This document shows, piece after piece, positions 1 through 10,430 of a stretch of 64,000 nt of DNA; within the stretch, counting starts at the first letter, position 1, and every line of letters starts with the position of its first letter. Origin of the DNA: Mastigias papua (lineage: Eukaryota; Cnidaria; Scyphozoa; Rhizostomeae; Mastigiidae). The DNA lies in the NCBI GenBank assembly GCA_964019165.1, contig OZ025273.1, positions 13,260,214-13,324,213 of the forward strand. The letters are read 5' to 3'. The notes beneath the pieces are model-generated. The model worked only from the letters and a program-made list of their open reading frames with translations, did no database searches and was not told the origin of the DNA. A program made the translations under genes and the position numbers.

Positions 1-2415
1 GGAGGAGAATTTTGTCGGTCTGCTTCCAGTTTACTGCTGTTTTCGCTTGATTTCATTTGCCAAGGAATCCTACCTTTCGATGGTGATATCGCTATGACAG
101 ATCTTCCTGGGCCGTTTCATTCTCTCTGCTAAACCATAGTGCTTTTGCCGGTAAGTTGTGATAAACCATATAGAAGATATTTTCATGTTGTATTTTGTGG
201 TATATTATGGTGTATTTCGCTTATTTCTTACGCTTTATTACCTGACATGGGATAACATTCGGGAAGCTTTCAGTTTGGGTTGTTTTTGCATGATGTGAAG
301 TGCCAGTTTTATTTTGAAGAAAATAAAGTAAGGCGTGGTAAAATATCAACCAGTAGCGTACTGAAATTGCTTTCTCTAACTTCCAAAGTTTTACCGTGTT
401 TTTTCTGAATGAGGTTGTTCGTTGTGTTACCTATTATAACTCTGAAAGGTTTTTAGCCCTCCCCCTTATGGTTTAAGCAATGAAGAGGCTGCTGTTCATC
501 TTTCATGTCAAGTGTGATTACAAGCAAACTACATGACTTGCTAAATTTCTTGAGTGTTAGCCATATAGCGTTTTGGTATCCTTCAATCTTCATTCTGGTA
601 TAGTTTCTCTAGAGACACGCGAGGGGATTCCCAAGTTCATCTCACGATCACAGATACATTTGATCCTTTCTATCCGAACAACTACATTATAGATTTGAGA
701 CTGCAGAGAGTTCTGGAAGTTCTTTGGTAGAACCCACTGGACTGATTAATAATTGCTAAGATTTATAGAGTGCTGTTCAGTATTAGCTTATACGCATCAG
801 TTGGAGGAAAGGATGTCGCTATGCTAGGCCACTCGGACATTGTTCATAGATAAATGTTGTTTGTAGCTTCTACATACCTCTTTATGTTTGCAACACAGTT
901 ATTTTAGGCTAGAGCTAGGATGTTATCAAATTTAGTCTGTGGAATGGTGCAGTTTGATACTCTGTCTCTGTTTCTTTTTCTTGCATTAGTTGAGGAAACA
1001 ATCGTGTGCATTCTCTCCAAAATCTTTAGGGGCGTTTCATATTACTCTCAGTCCCCGTAGCTGATGCCTTACTTACTTCCAGTAACGTTTGTAGCTGACT
1101 CCCACTACTCTTTATTTACAGCACTTTGTAGTTCTTTTCACTATGGGTCGTAGTGTAACTTTTGAGGAGTCAAATTGGGGGTTCCTTTATCCTGAATGTT
1201 TCTTTGCCGGAAAACAGTTGCTATAAATTCCATTAATGATTTCCATAGACCATTCTGTACATGATAATTCAGTTTAAAGGGATTACTTACTATTAGATAG
1301 CATGATCATCTCTATTGTGTAAACTTGATTTTTCCGAGCCCCTACTATCAACTCCCCCCACCCCAAATACTGTAATTACTCGAAACCCGATTTGAAGATC
1401 ACCAATTGTATAGCATGTTACCTGTACATATCAGTATTCTTTTATTTTTATGAAGTAACACTATGGAGTCCTCTGAGCTAAGATATTTCGATACAAGCTA
1501 ATTTAATGGCTAAAGAATGCTAATATACCAGTTACCAAAGGATTACTGTATGCAACCATATTACAGGTTTATGGCTCAGATTTAATTGTGTACCTGTGTG
1601 GAGAAGATTTGTGATCACCCACTATGTCATAACCGTAGTCATTCCTGTCAGTTGATGGTCTATATTGTATATGTTATACACTGTCACAGTTCTACCGCTA
1701 GATTTTACAACACTATCTACGTTAGAATTGAAGTATGCAGGAGACAATATATGACGTTGTTCACTAATGTCTAATGTAAAGAACAGTTTGAGCAATTATG
1801 TGCTTATTTCATATACAGGAGACTAGCTTAGTACTGATAGCCCGCTAAACGCGTGCTCCCCTTACCCCAGTTCAAAAGTTGTAGATTAGCCTTGGAAAGA
1901 CTAGCGCTGTGCCCCCATAAAAGCTGCATGGTCTACATTTTAGATGAGTATGGATCAAAAAAGCTCGCATAGGATCACAAGATGGTGACATCATTTGCCT
2001 CTGTTATGGAGCACATTTCCTTCGGTCTTGCATTGTGCAAATGGAAGAAAATTGCAAGAAACATTTGTGCCAGAAATGCTCGGATACCTGCGCTAGGCTA
2101 CGGGGCTTTTCGACTTTCAACCTTTTCCTTTACAGCCCCGTAGCCTAGCGCAGGTATCCGAGCATTTCTGGCACAAATGTTTCTTGCAATTTTCGTCGAT
2201 TTGCACAATGCAAGACCGAATGAAATGTGCTCCATAACAGAGGCAAATGATGTCACCTCGTGATCCTATGCAAGCTTTTTTGATCCTTACTCATCTAAAA
2301 TGTAGACCATGCAGCTTTTATGGGGGCACAGCGTTAGTCTTTCCAAGGCTAATCTACAACTTTTGAACTGGGGTAAGGGGAGCACGCGTTTAGCGGGCTA
2401 TCAGTACTAAGCTAG
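1..2415 (+). mobile_element. Non-autonomous Helitron, 3' part (copy A; 5' end outside window)
   Basis: The body (1-1821) is non-coding and collinear with two other copies in this window (25413-32219 and 46035-47418), for example the shared segment beginning near 745 (ttaataattgctaagatt) and the one near 1430-1800. The copy ends with CTAG at 2412-2415 followed by T, and a short hairpin lies about 12 nt before CTAG. This is the classical 3' signature of Helitrons, which insert between A and T. No Rep/helicase ORF is present, so it is non-autonomous. The element abuts the truncated integrase of the gypsy element at 2417, so either it inserted there or the gypsy element was truncated at that point. 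Family identity is inferred from termini and copy comparison only. Confidence 0.7.
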
Positions 2416-2416
2416 T
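1822..2416. repeat. ~590-bp palindrome forming the Helitron 3' terminus (copy A)
   Basis: The left arm (1822-2106) and right arm (2134-2416) are near-perfect reverse complements around a ~27-bp spacer. Both outer ends read actagcttagta when taken inward, so each arm carries a Helitron-like terminus (hairpin plus CTAG). The same palindrome occurs at the same position in the other copies, so it is part of the element and not an independent insertion. Confidence 0.9.
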
Positions 2417-3491
2417 ATACCTTCTCATTTCGGAATGGTAATCTCTGCAGATGTTGATGTTATAATTTTAACTTCTGTAAAATGACTAAAAGCATCAATC
2501 ACTACCAGTAAATAATAACCACCAGGAAAAGGACCGCAAAAATCAATGTGAATTGTATGCCATGGCCCAGGAGGTAAATCACTCATAATCAATGGTTCCG
2601 GCCGTGGAGCTGTGCTAGTTACTTGACAGGATAAACACGAATCAATGAGCTGTTTTGCCATCTCATCAATGCCTGGGAACTAGACTTTTTCTCTTAGTAA
2701 TTGCTTAGTTTTTACAAGACCCTGATGTGCTTCGTGGGCAATACTTAGGGCTTGCTGTCGAAGAGCAGCAGGCAGAACAATACGGGAACCTCGTAGGATA
2801 ATATCACTGTTGTCACAAATAGTTAATTCATCTTTGACTCGACGGAAAAATTGCAGTTCAGAAAGCGAAATGGTCGAATCTAGGGGTTTGTCTTGGCAAT
2901 CTATGGATTTTCAGAGACCACTTTTAATCAACGTAGCGAGATGTTGCATCGTTGCATCAGCTTTTGTAGCCTGTTGTATTTCTGACAAAGTCATTGCCCG
3001 AGGAACTGCATGCTCAGCAGGAAACTGTAAATATGCTGTTGTTATGGTCTGACAATCTTGATTTAAAGATGCTTGATTTAAGCCATGATGTCGTGATAAG
3101 AAATCAGAAGGATTTTCCATACTTTTAACATATCTGACGTCAAAACCAAAATCTTGAATTCGTAGGTTCCATCGCTCAATTCGTGCAGGGGGCTTTTGGC
3201 ATCGATTTGTTTAAGATCAGTTCTACTGGTTTGCAATCTGTTACAAGAGTAAAATGTCCACCAAATAGATACAAATATAGCCGTTCCATGGCCCAAACAA
3301 TGGCCAATGCTTCTCGTTCAGTTTGGGAATATTTCTCTTCCACAGGTGTGAGTGCACGACTAATGTAGGCAACAATTCTACGATTATCTTCACAAGGAGA
3401 ATGTTGCGATAAGATTGCAGATAAGCTTGTGGGTGAGGCGTCAGTAATGAGCTCTGTATTCTTGTGCTTATCAAAATAATCCATCACTGTA
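2417..3491 (-). pseudogene. Ty3/gypsy RNase H and integrase N-terminus, degraded
   Basis: This continues the gag-pol ORF on its high-coordinate side after a frameshift near 3490. RNase H is visible at 3176-3487 (TELITDASP with the catalytic Asp, then SQTEREALAIVWAMERL). A connection region follows (ENPSDFLSRHH near 3100). The integrase zinc-binding and start of catalytic core are at 2425-2700 (CLSCQ, then HTIHIDFCGPF with the first catalytic Asp). An in-frame stop sits just before FPGIDEM. The reading ends at 2425, directly against the Helitron palindrome, so the rest of integrase, the C-terminal domain and the 3' LTR are missing. It cannot encode a working integrase. Confidence 0.85.
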
Positions 3492-5705
3492 TCACTGGGG
3501 AGAGCTGCCTTTTGTTGCTTGAAAAGCTTGCTCGTGCCGATGTGTCCAGCAAAACACTGTATTCTTTTTCGTTAGTGTGCGAAGCGGTTCAGTCAAATCA
3601 CAAAAATTTGGGATAAATTTTGAGCAATATGTAGCTAACCCGAGGAAACTGCGTACGTCCTTGCAACTTGTCGGTGGGGGAGCATCATGAATTGAAGCAA
3701 CTTTGATAGGATTTGGTGATATACCCTCTGAGGAAAATACAAATCCAAAAAATGGTAGTTTGTCTTGATTGAATAAGCACTTCTGTTTATTCAAGGTCAA
3801 ACCTTTGTCCGCTAATCTGTGAAAGACAGAACGGAGCGTGTTGTCATGCTCAGTCTGTGTGGCACCATACACGATTACATCGTCACTAATGTTTATGACA
3901 TTGGGAATATCTTGAAGCTGTTCTTGAATAACATGCTGAAAGATTTCACTTGCTGAACAAGTTCCGAAATTGAGCTTCCTGTAGCAGCGTAATCCCTGAT
4001 GTGTAGCGAATGTTGTGATATAGCGACTTTCGGGAGCGAGGCTTAATTGGTGATAACCAGCTCTTAAGTCTAATTTTGAAAAAACTGTCGTGCCATTCAT
4101 GGAATGAATCAAATCATCTATTGTGGGTGTAGGATGGCGCTCTCTGCGGATAGCTTTATTCGCCATACGCATGTCAACACATAACCGCACACCACCATCT
4201 TTCTTGGGTACAATGACAAGTGGTGAGACAAATGGGGTCGGTCCGTCGACTTTTTCGATAATCCCTTGCTGTTCTAACGCCACAAGTTCTTGCTCAACCT
4301 TTTTGCGTAAATGAATAGGAATTCTCCTAGTTGGTTGTACAACAGGGGTAACTGAGCTATCAATATGTAGGTGAACTTCATAGTCTTTCAAAACGCCAAC
4401 ACCATCAAAAAAATGGGGAAATTCTGCAATGAGTTGCTTATAAACGGGTTTATCCTCGGCTTCCACGTGATTGATATGCAATTGTATTAAGCTAAGTGCC
4501 TTTGCAGAATTGTAACTGAGGAGACAACCGTACTGTCCTTTAATGGCATGAACAGTAGTTGCGTGAAAGGTCTGATTGCTCTCAAGGGTAGCAGCAAATT
4601 TTCCCAGGATAGGAAGCTGGATGGATGCACCATGCGCAAAAATACGGGTTGTTGAACGTTGGAGGGAAACTCTATGCTTCAAACGATCGAAAGTAGGTTC
4701 ATCAATGATATCTAGGGACGCACCGGTGTCAACTGTCATAGAGATGGGCGTATCATTGAGTTTCACTGTAACAATTGGCGTTTTATGCGCAGCTTGCACT
4801 TGAACCGTAAAAAGATATTCCTCTTCCGCACAAGTAGTGTAACAGACATTAGTGGAAGGCGTTGCATCTGCAGATACTTGCTTGACGGCTTGTCGTGGGG
4901 GGCGAGAGAAAGAGCTTTTGCTACTACGACATACCAATGCAAAATGATTAGCCTTGCCGCATGCGTTACAACTTTTACCTTTTGCGGGGCAGGGACGCGA
5001 ACGATGAGGCCAGGATCCACCGCAATGATTACAACGATTTTGAGGTGAACGTGTTGTAGGCGGGCGTGACTGTGAGAGTTGTTTGAGATGAAGCGCAGAG
5101 CGAGGTTTGGATGAAATGGCTTGTGCTTGGTCGTCGGATATTGGCGAAGGTTGTAGGGAGGTCTCCAGACCAGCAGCGTGAATCTCGCTTGACTCAAATG
5201 CACGGGCTTTCGCTAACAGCTGAGATAATGTAACATCCGCTTCGACGAAGGCATAACGACGTAACCTTTTCGAGGCGCAGTTTTGAATGAGGACAGATTT
5301 GATTTCTTTATCCACATCAGCAAAATCACAGGTGGAGGCAAGTTTGCGCAACCTGGTAACGTACTGGTCCACTGTCTCATCAGAACGTTGAGATTCCTTG
5401 CGAAATGTAAAGATCTCAAAATTGACATTCTTTAAAGGCGTAAAATAAGCATCTAGTTTCTGCATAGCTAAAGTATAATTGGCTGCATTACCAGTATCAG
5501 GTAATGTATCAAAAATATCCTGTGTAGTCGGTCCAGATTGAGAAAGTAGTAGAGCAAGCTTTCGTGTTGGATTGCTAATTCCAAGAGCAGCGATATACGT
5601 CTCAAAACGCCGTTTCCATAATTTCCAACGTGGGCCGATCGAAGACGGGTCGGGATATGGATCGAAAAACGGTAAAGGAGGCAAATCAATCGAACTAGTA
5701 GTCAT
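3492..5705 (-). pseudogene. Ty3/gypsy gag-protease-reverse transcriptase polyprotein (737 codons open)
   Basis: This is one long open frame. A gag capsid-like N-terminus starts at the first Met (MTTSSIDLPPLPFFDPYPDP). Two zinc-knuckle-like motifs follow (CNHCGGSWPHRSRPC and CNACGKANHFALVC). An aspartic protease core (MTVDTGASLDII) comes next. The reverse transcriptase includes VIVPKKDGGVRLCVDMR, FSKLDLRAGYHQL and the catalytic box INISDDVIVYG. Fusion of gag and pol into one frame and the box ISDD are usual for the K02A2.6-like invertebrate gypsy group. The frame then shifts into RNase H at about 3490. LTRs were not identified on either side. The upstream 150 bp (5706-5860) has no recognised gene. 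Confidence 0.9.
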
Positions 5706-5859
5706 CGCTGGGTTTTCAGTACCAAATACTCGTCGCCATTTATAGTGTTCTCGTATTCAAATGCTTCTCTGATTGCTACTCTAATTCTCTAATCATCAAA
5801 ATGCTACCATACGACTAATATATGCTAAATGTCACGTGGTAAATTACTACATGTCAACA

Positions 5860-7191
5860 CTAAACTTTCCGGAAAGCATCGTCGCAGTACTGCTCGACAA
5901 TGCATTCCGGAAAGCGGGGCCGTAGGACTAGCACAATCCAAATTGAAGCGCAAAATGAAAACGAGGATATGATGACGCTTTCCCTAATTGTAGCGTAAAC
6001 TGAAAACGAGGTTACGACGACGATTTCCCTAAGTGTAGCGTAAAATGAAAGGAGGATAAGACGACGCTTTCCCAAATTGTAGCGTGAGAGTTTGTGCGAA
6101 GATGATTTCCGGAATTCATGGTCGTACTTTACGTTCAATACTGCTCGACGATGGTTTCCGGAAAGTGGGGCAGTAGAGCTACGATGACCTACCATTACGA
6201 CGGCCCATTTTTGTCCCTTATGCCACGCCATAGATAGCGTGCTAGAAGTAGACGGGGGTTCGTATAGTTCTAAGGAAGCCTGGGGGCTAGTTAGCCAGTT
6301 TGCACTTGCGGCCTGTTCTTCGGGAGGAATGTAGCCTTTTAATTTCTCAATGAAACCATTTAAGCTAAATGTTGATTGTTTATCATAATCCCCTATGCTA
6401 CTGAGAACTTTACCAGGTAGCTTGTTTTCCATAATAGGCACTATAAACGGTACACAAGCTGCAATATCAATTTTAAGAGATTCTAATGAACGGAGATCAC
6501 CCATCATAGAATTGTAAAAATGGCGTAAGCTACTGGCAACGAGTGTCGGTCTTTGCATTTTGAGTAAATTCAAAAGATGCTCACGAATAATTCGTCTAGA
6601 CAAACCAAAGTTCTCTTGTAACGTAGTAGCAAGTGTCGAATAGTTCTTATCAGAAGGAATTAAACCTTTCACAGTAGCCAGTGCCTCTCCTCTCAGTTGA
6701 CCCATAAGGTACGTGAATTTAGCGGAATTCGGCAAGTCGGGAGAGTTACCCACTTGGGATTGAAACCGTTCCCAGAACCCAAACCACTCAGTAATATTGC
6801 CGTCGAAAGTTGGGAGGTTTAGGTCTGGTAATTTTGAACGTGAAAGCATGTAATCGGAAGAAGAGGACGCTGACGTGATAGGTTTTCCTAACTTTTCAAT
6901 AAACAGTGAGAGCTTATTGAGCTTACCTTTATTTTGGAGCATGACTGAGTCACTCTCATCTTGAATCTCATCCAGAACAAGGGACTTTAATTACCTCTCC
7001 AAGATGCGACTTTCCATAAACGTATCGTTTAATAGCTTCGAGGACGACTTTAAAAGGACTATTTTGTCGTCTGTTACAGGCGATTTCGTGAGAAGCAGCG
7101 TTGCTTCATTGAAGATTTTCGTAAATGTAATGCGAAGTTGACTTCTCTCTTGCTTCTGTTTATCAAGCGTGGATTTCTGCTTCTGCGGCAT
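5860..7191 (-). pseudogene. BEL/Pao gag fragment interrupted by a minisatellite
   Basis: The likely start is the Met at 7191 (MPQKQKSTLDKQ), reading towards low coordinates, with one in-frame TAA at 6991-6993. The open part contains the gag signature of BEL/Pao elements (DUF1759-like): LPTFDGNITEWFGFWERF, then FTYLMGQLRGEALATVKGL. After about residue 240 of the second segment the frame runs into low-complexity 45-bp repeats and loses homology, and no protease or RT follows. A primer-binding-site-like stretch (tgccgtgaccagg on the minus strand, 7241-7258) lies just upstream, as expected for a BEL 5' leader. Only the 5' end of this element is left. Confidence 0.8.
5941..6112. repeat. 45-bp minisatellite, about 3.7 units
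   Basis: Units start at 5941, 5986, 6031 and 6075, each beginning aattg(a/t)agcg and ending cgctttccct or a close variant. A separate direct repeat (tactgctcgac..tttccggaaagtgggg) flanks the array at about 5888-5932 and 6141-6186. The array lies inside the decayed BEL gag region. Confidence 0.8.
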
Positions 7192-7240
7192 GTTGGCGAA
7201 GGAACGAAAGAACGTGAATGTGTAGCAGCAAAAACCCAAT

Positions 7241-7258
7241 CCTGGTCACGGCATCAAT
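7241..7258 (-). promoter_or_regulatory. Putative tRNA primer-binding site of the BEL fragment
   Basis: Minus-strand sequence resembling TGnTGCCGTGACCAGG lies about 50 bp upstream of the gag start. This is the normal position and wording for BEL/Pao elements. The LTR that should lie at higher coordinates was not delimited. Confidence 0.45.
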
Positions 7259-7262
7259 TTTT

Positions 7263-9706
7263 GAAGAACATCAAAGAGAGATTACAACTGCTTCTCAACA
7301 TGCAATAATTATAGCATTACAGGGGTGCTCTTCTCACGTTAGTTTATCCAAACTAGTTTTTAGAGTTCCTCCTTAAGAAATTCCAAAACATTAAATTTAT
7401 TCTGACTCCGATTAATTATTATATATCACATAATTTTTGTATTATGCATGTATTCTTTTGTGTTATAGTAATGTTGTAATTTGGAATTTCAAATTAAAGT
7501 GAAATGAAATCATCAGTTTCTAATCCATATTGATGAACTACATGAACAGAAATACATTAATTAACAAAAAGTGGACAAAAGCTTTATTTCATCAACAGTC
7601 AAGATTGCATATATCTCTACACGAAAGCTACTGATAAGTAAATGTAAAGAAGAACCATCCGCCAATTAACCTCCATTATATATGGCAATTGGACGATTTT
7701 TCCCCTACAAAGATGATAGTGAGTGGCATACAGATATCCGTTTTAAAAGGGGTTTGAGCTGCAAAAGTTTCCCATAAGATCATCGTATATCAGTGTATAG
7801 GAAAATGATTCTGAAATGAGATGATTCAAGCTGAATACTTCCCTATATTTGAGTTTGAACTCTTGACAGAAGTCACAAAGAAATTTGTCGGAAGCGATTT
7901 CTCTGAGGATATGCTATACTTTTCAGCTCGAGTAGTGAAGAAAAACAATAGCATAGCAGTGGCACCTAAGGTTAACATGAAAAGCTGTTTGTCATTATTA
8001 TGAAGGCTGGCTTGCAGTACTTTATACAACGCTACCGTAAACATAATAAATCTCGATCGAATTGAGAGGGGGAGTATGTCCTTTTGTCACAGCTGTACTA
8101 CTCTAAGAAAATGCCAATGACCCGCATAAATATAGGCAGTGATGCTAATGGTACCAAATGGGATTGTACAACATTTTGAAAAGCCTAGAGAAAAGTTCCT
8201 CCAAATGTACACCAATTTGGTTTTTGAATGCCATATAAAAACTGCACTGGAAGCAGTAATGTGCATACTTCGTACTCACCTAGCAAATTGCCATATACAA
8301 TAGGAAATTTGGCATCAAAAGTGTGATAGACGGCCAAGTTAAAGTGGAGAACATCTCAAAATTGCAACAAAGATGTCCTTCAGAAATAAAGTACAACTTT
8401 TCAATAAAGTATATTTTTAAAGTACAACTTCCCTCCAGCTTTTTCTGATATCACATCTACAGCTTCTGAGCCAATTTGTAATACTTTTTGCTGAATTGTA
8501 GACATGCGTAGAACTTCAGTCAGAAAAACTGATCTGCCAACATTAAAGTCAGTTTGTGAACATTTTAATCATATCTGTCAATATCAAAGTCAGTTCTCAA
8601 CACACTGATCAATATAATATGAGGAAATCTGGCGATTTTTCCCTTCTTAGCATTAAAAAATGTTCATGTGGCTCCGAACAACGTTCGCTACAGAGGCTCA
8701 CATGTCTGAGATATCATTCCATACTCTAATAAGGATTCAAAATCCCTCACTGAGTCTGAAAAAAACAACATAAAATCATGGTCTGGAGAAAAACTCCCTA
8801 TGCCGATTATGTCAGATTTTCACCCAAACGTAGGTTTCATGTAATTTCAATTTTCTGTTATGTATTCACATTTTATTCAAAGTACTTTACTTTTGTAGGT
8901 ATTATTATTAGATTGTATATTTATATACTATAGATTTTCAGTTGGCTAAAATTAGGTAAAATTGTAGCTTTGTACATTTCGCTGTCCAAGTTTAATTAAA
9001 TTGATAGTAGTAAAATAATAATAAATAAAAAATAAATTTCAGGGACAATAGCCAACAAGATGGAAAAATGTATTTGACATGTTCGAAAAATGCGCAGTGC
9101 CCTTCATGGATACGACTATCAACCTCACTTGATAACAGGCACCATATTAAAATAGACAAGATTTTCCAAGGCAGCATGGGCAGTTGCTCTATTGCGTTGT
9201 TTGAAATTGGATTGTTAGAGACTATTACTGTTGTTACCATTGTTGCTTTAGTATTTCCTGACCAGTCATATATCAATTGAAAGCAAAACAGTTCAAAGAA
9301 GATTCTGCGATCCATAGCAAGTTCACACTCGACGTACATTTAGACTTGTGGATCCTCTCCTAAAGTGGATATTATAACGGTGTTCAGATTGGAACGACTA
9401 GAAGGACAAAGCTGCATCAAATCTCTCGCAGTGCTTTATTTTATGACCACACTATCAGGAGCGCCTGAATTAGGGCCGCTATTGCCTAGACAATATAGGG
9501 TAGGCGCTAAGCAGGGGCACCTTTGGCATCATTGTGTATCATTGGGCATCATTGTGTAGGGGCACCTGTGGCTTAATCTGTTTTTGGTGAAAAAAACCAA
9601 TAGCTTTTACAGCTCATATCAATCCATTCTATCACGAAACTACCAAACATTGTCCTTTCAATGCTTCTCTATACGCTATTCTGGGCAATATTGTATATGA
9701 TGTCAA
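7263..9706. other. No supported gene
   Basis: AT-rich sequence with only short ORFs. It may include the remains of the BEL 5' LTR near 7263-7500. An ORF pair around 9000-9340 is open on both strands but resembles nothing recognised. Confidence 0.5.
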
Positions 9707-10427
9707 GTGACTTCATAAAACCGAATTTATCTCAAAATTCTTGACAAATGCCACAAAAAGTTATATGCACTACCAAGTTGTATAAGTGCTATATTTCACT
9801 ACTTCTGTGGTGGCACACCTGGGAAAATTTGCCTCTAGCCAGGAAAGGTTGTTAAATGACTCTGTCCATATGGGATAGAGGCTAAGAGGTGACTTCATAA
9901 AACTGAATTTATCTCAAAATTTTGACAAATGCCACAAAACGTTAAGTGCACTATCAAGCTTTATAAGTGTTGTACTTCACTACTTATGTAGAGGCACACC
10001 TGGGAAAATTTACTTCTAGCCAGGAAATGTTGTTAATTTTGAACTATTGTCCATATGGGATAGAGGCTAAGATGTTACTTTATAAAAATTAATTTCACTC
10101 AAAATTTTGACAAATGCCACAAAAAGGTAGGTACAATAGCATCTTGTATTAGTGTTATACTTCACTAATTAAATGATGGCACACCTGGTACAAGTTGCCT
10201 CTAGCCATGAAATTTTATTGAAAATATTGTTTGTTTCACAGTATCCCATTTCGACAATAGTTCAAAAGCAGCCATGGATTCAAATACATTTCTTGGATAG
10301 AGGCAAATTTTCCCAGGTGTACCACTACATAAGTAGTGAAGTACAACACTTATAAAGCTTGATAGTGCACTTAACGTTTTGTAGCAATTGTCAAAATTTT
10401 GAGATAAATTCAGTTTTATGAAGTCAC
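9707..10427. repeat. Three tandem ~182-bp units plus one inverted unit
   Basis: Unit 1 starts at 9707, unit 2 at 9889 and unit 3 at 10074. Each contains gacttcataaaa, tttgacaaatgccacaaaa, ttcactactt and gcacacctgggaaaattt in the same order. An inverted, partial fourth unit spans about 10299-10427 (gaggcaaattttcccaggtgt to cagttttatgaagtcac). Unit 3 is the most diverged. Confidence 0.9.
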
Positions 10428-10430
10428 CTG

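Noticed and set aside
1586..1774. 62-codon ORF shared with 31402-31584 and 46859-47041
   Set aside because: It recurs only because it lies in the Helitron body copies; reading frame and peptide are not conserved better than the surrounding DNA.
5941..6112. CRISPR-like array
   Set aside because: Units are contiguous without spacers in a eukaryotic transposon; it is a minisatellite.
8992..9339. Overlapping ORFs on both strands
   Set aside because: No recognisable motif, no splice context, AT-rich; not enough to call a gene.
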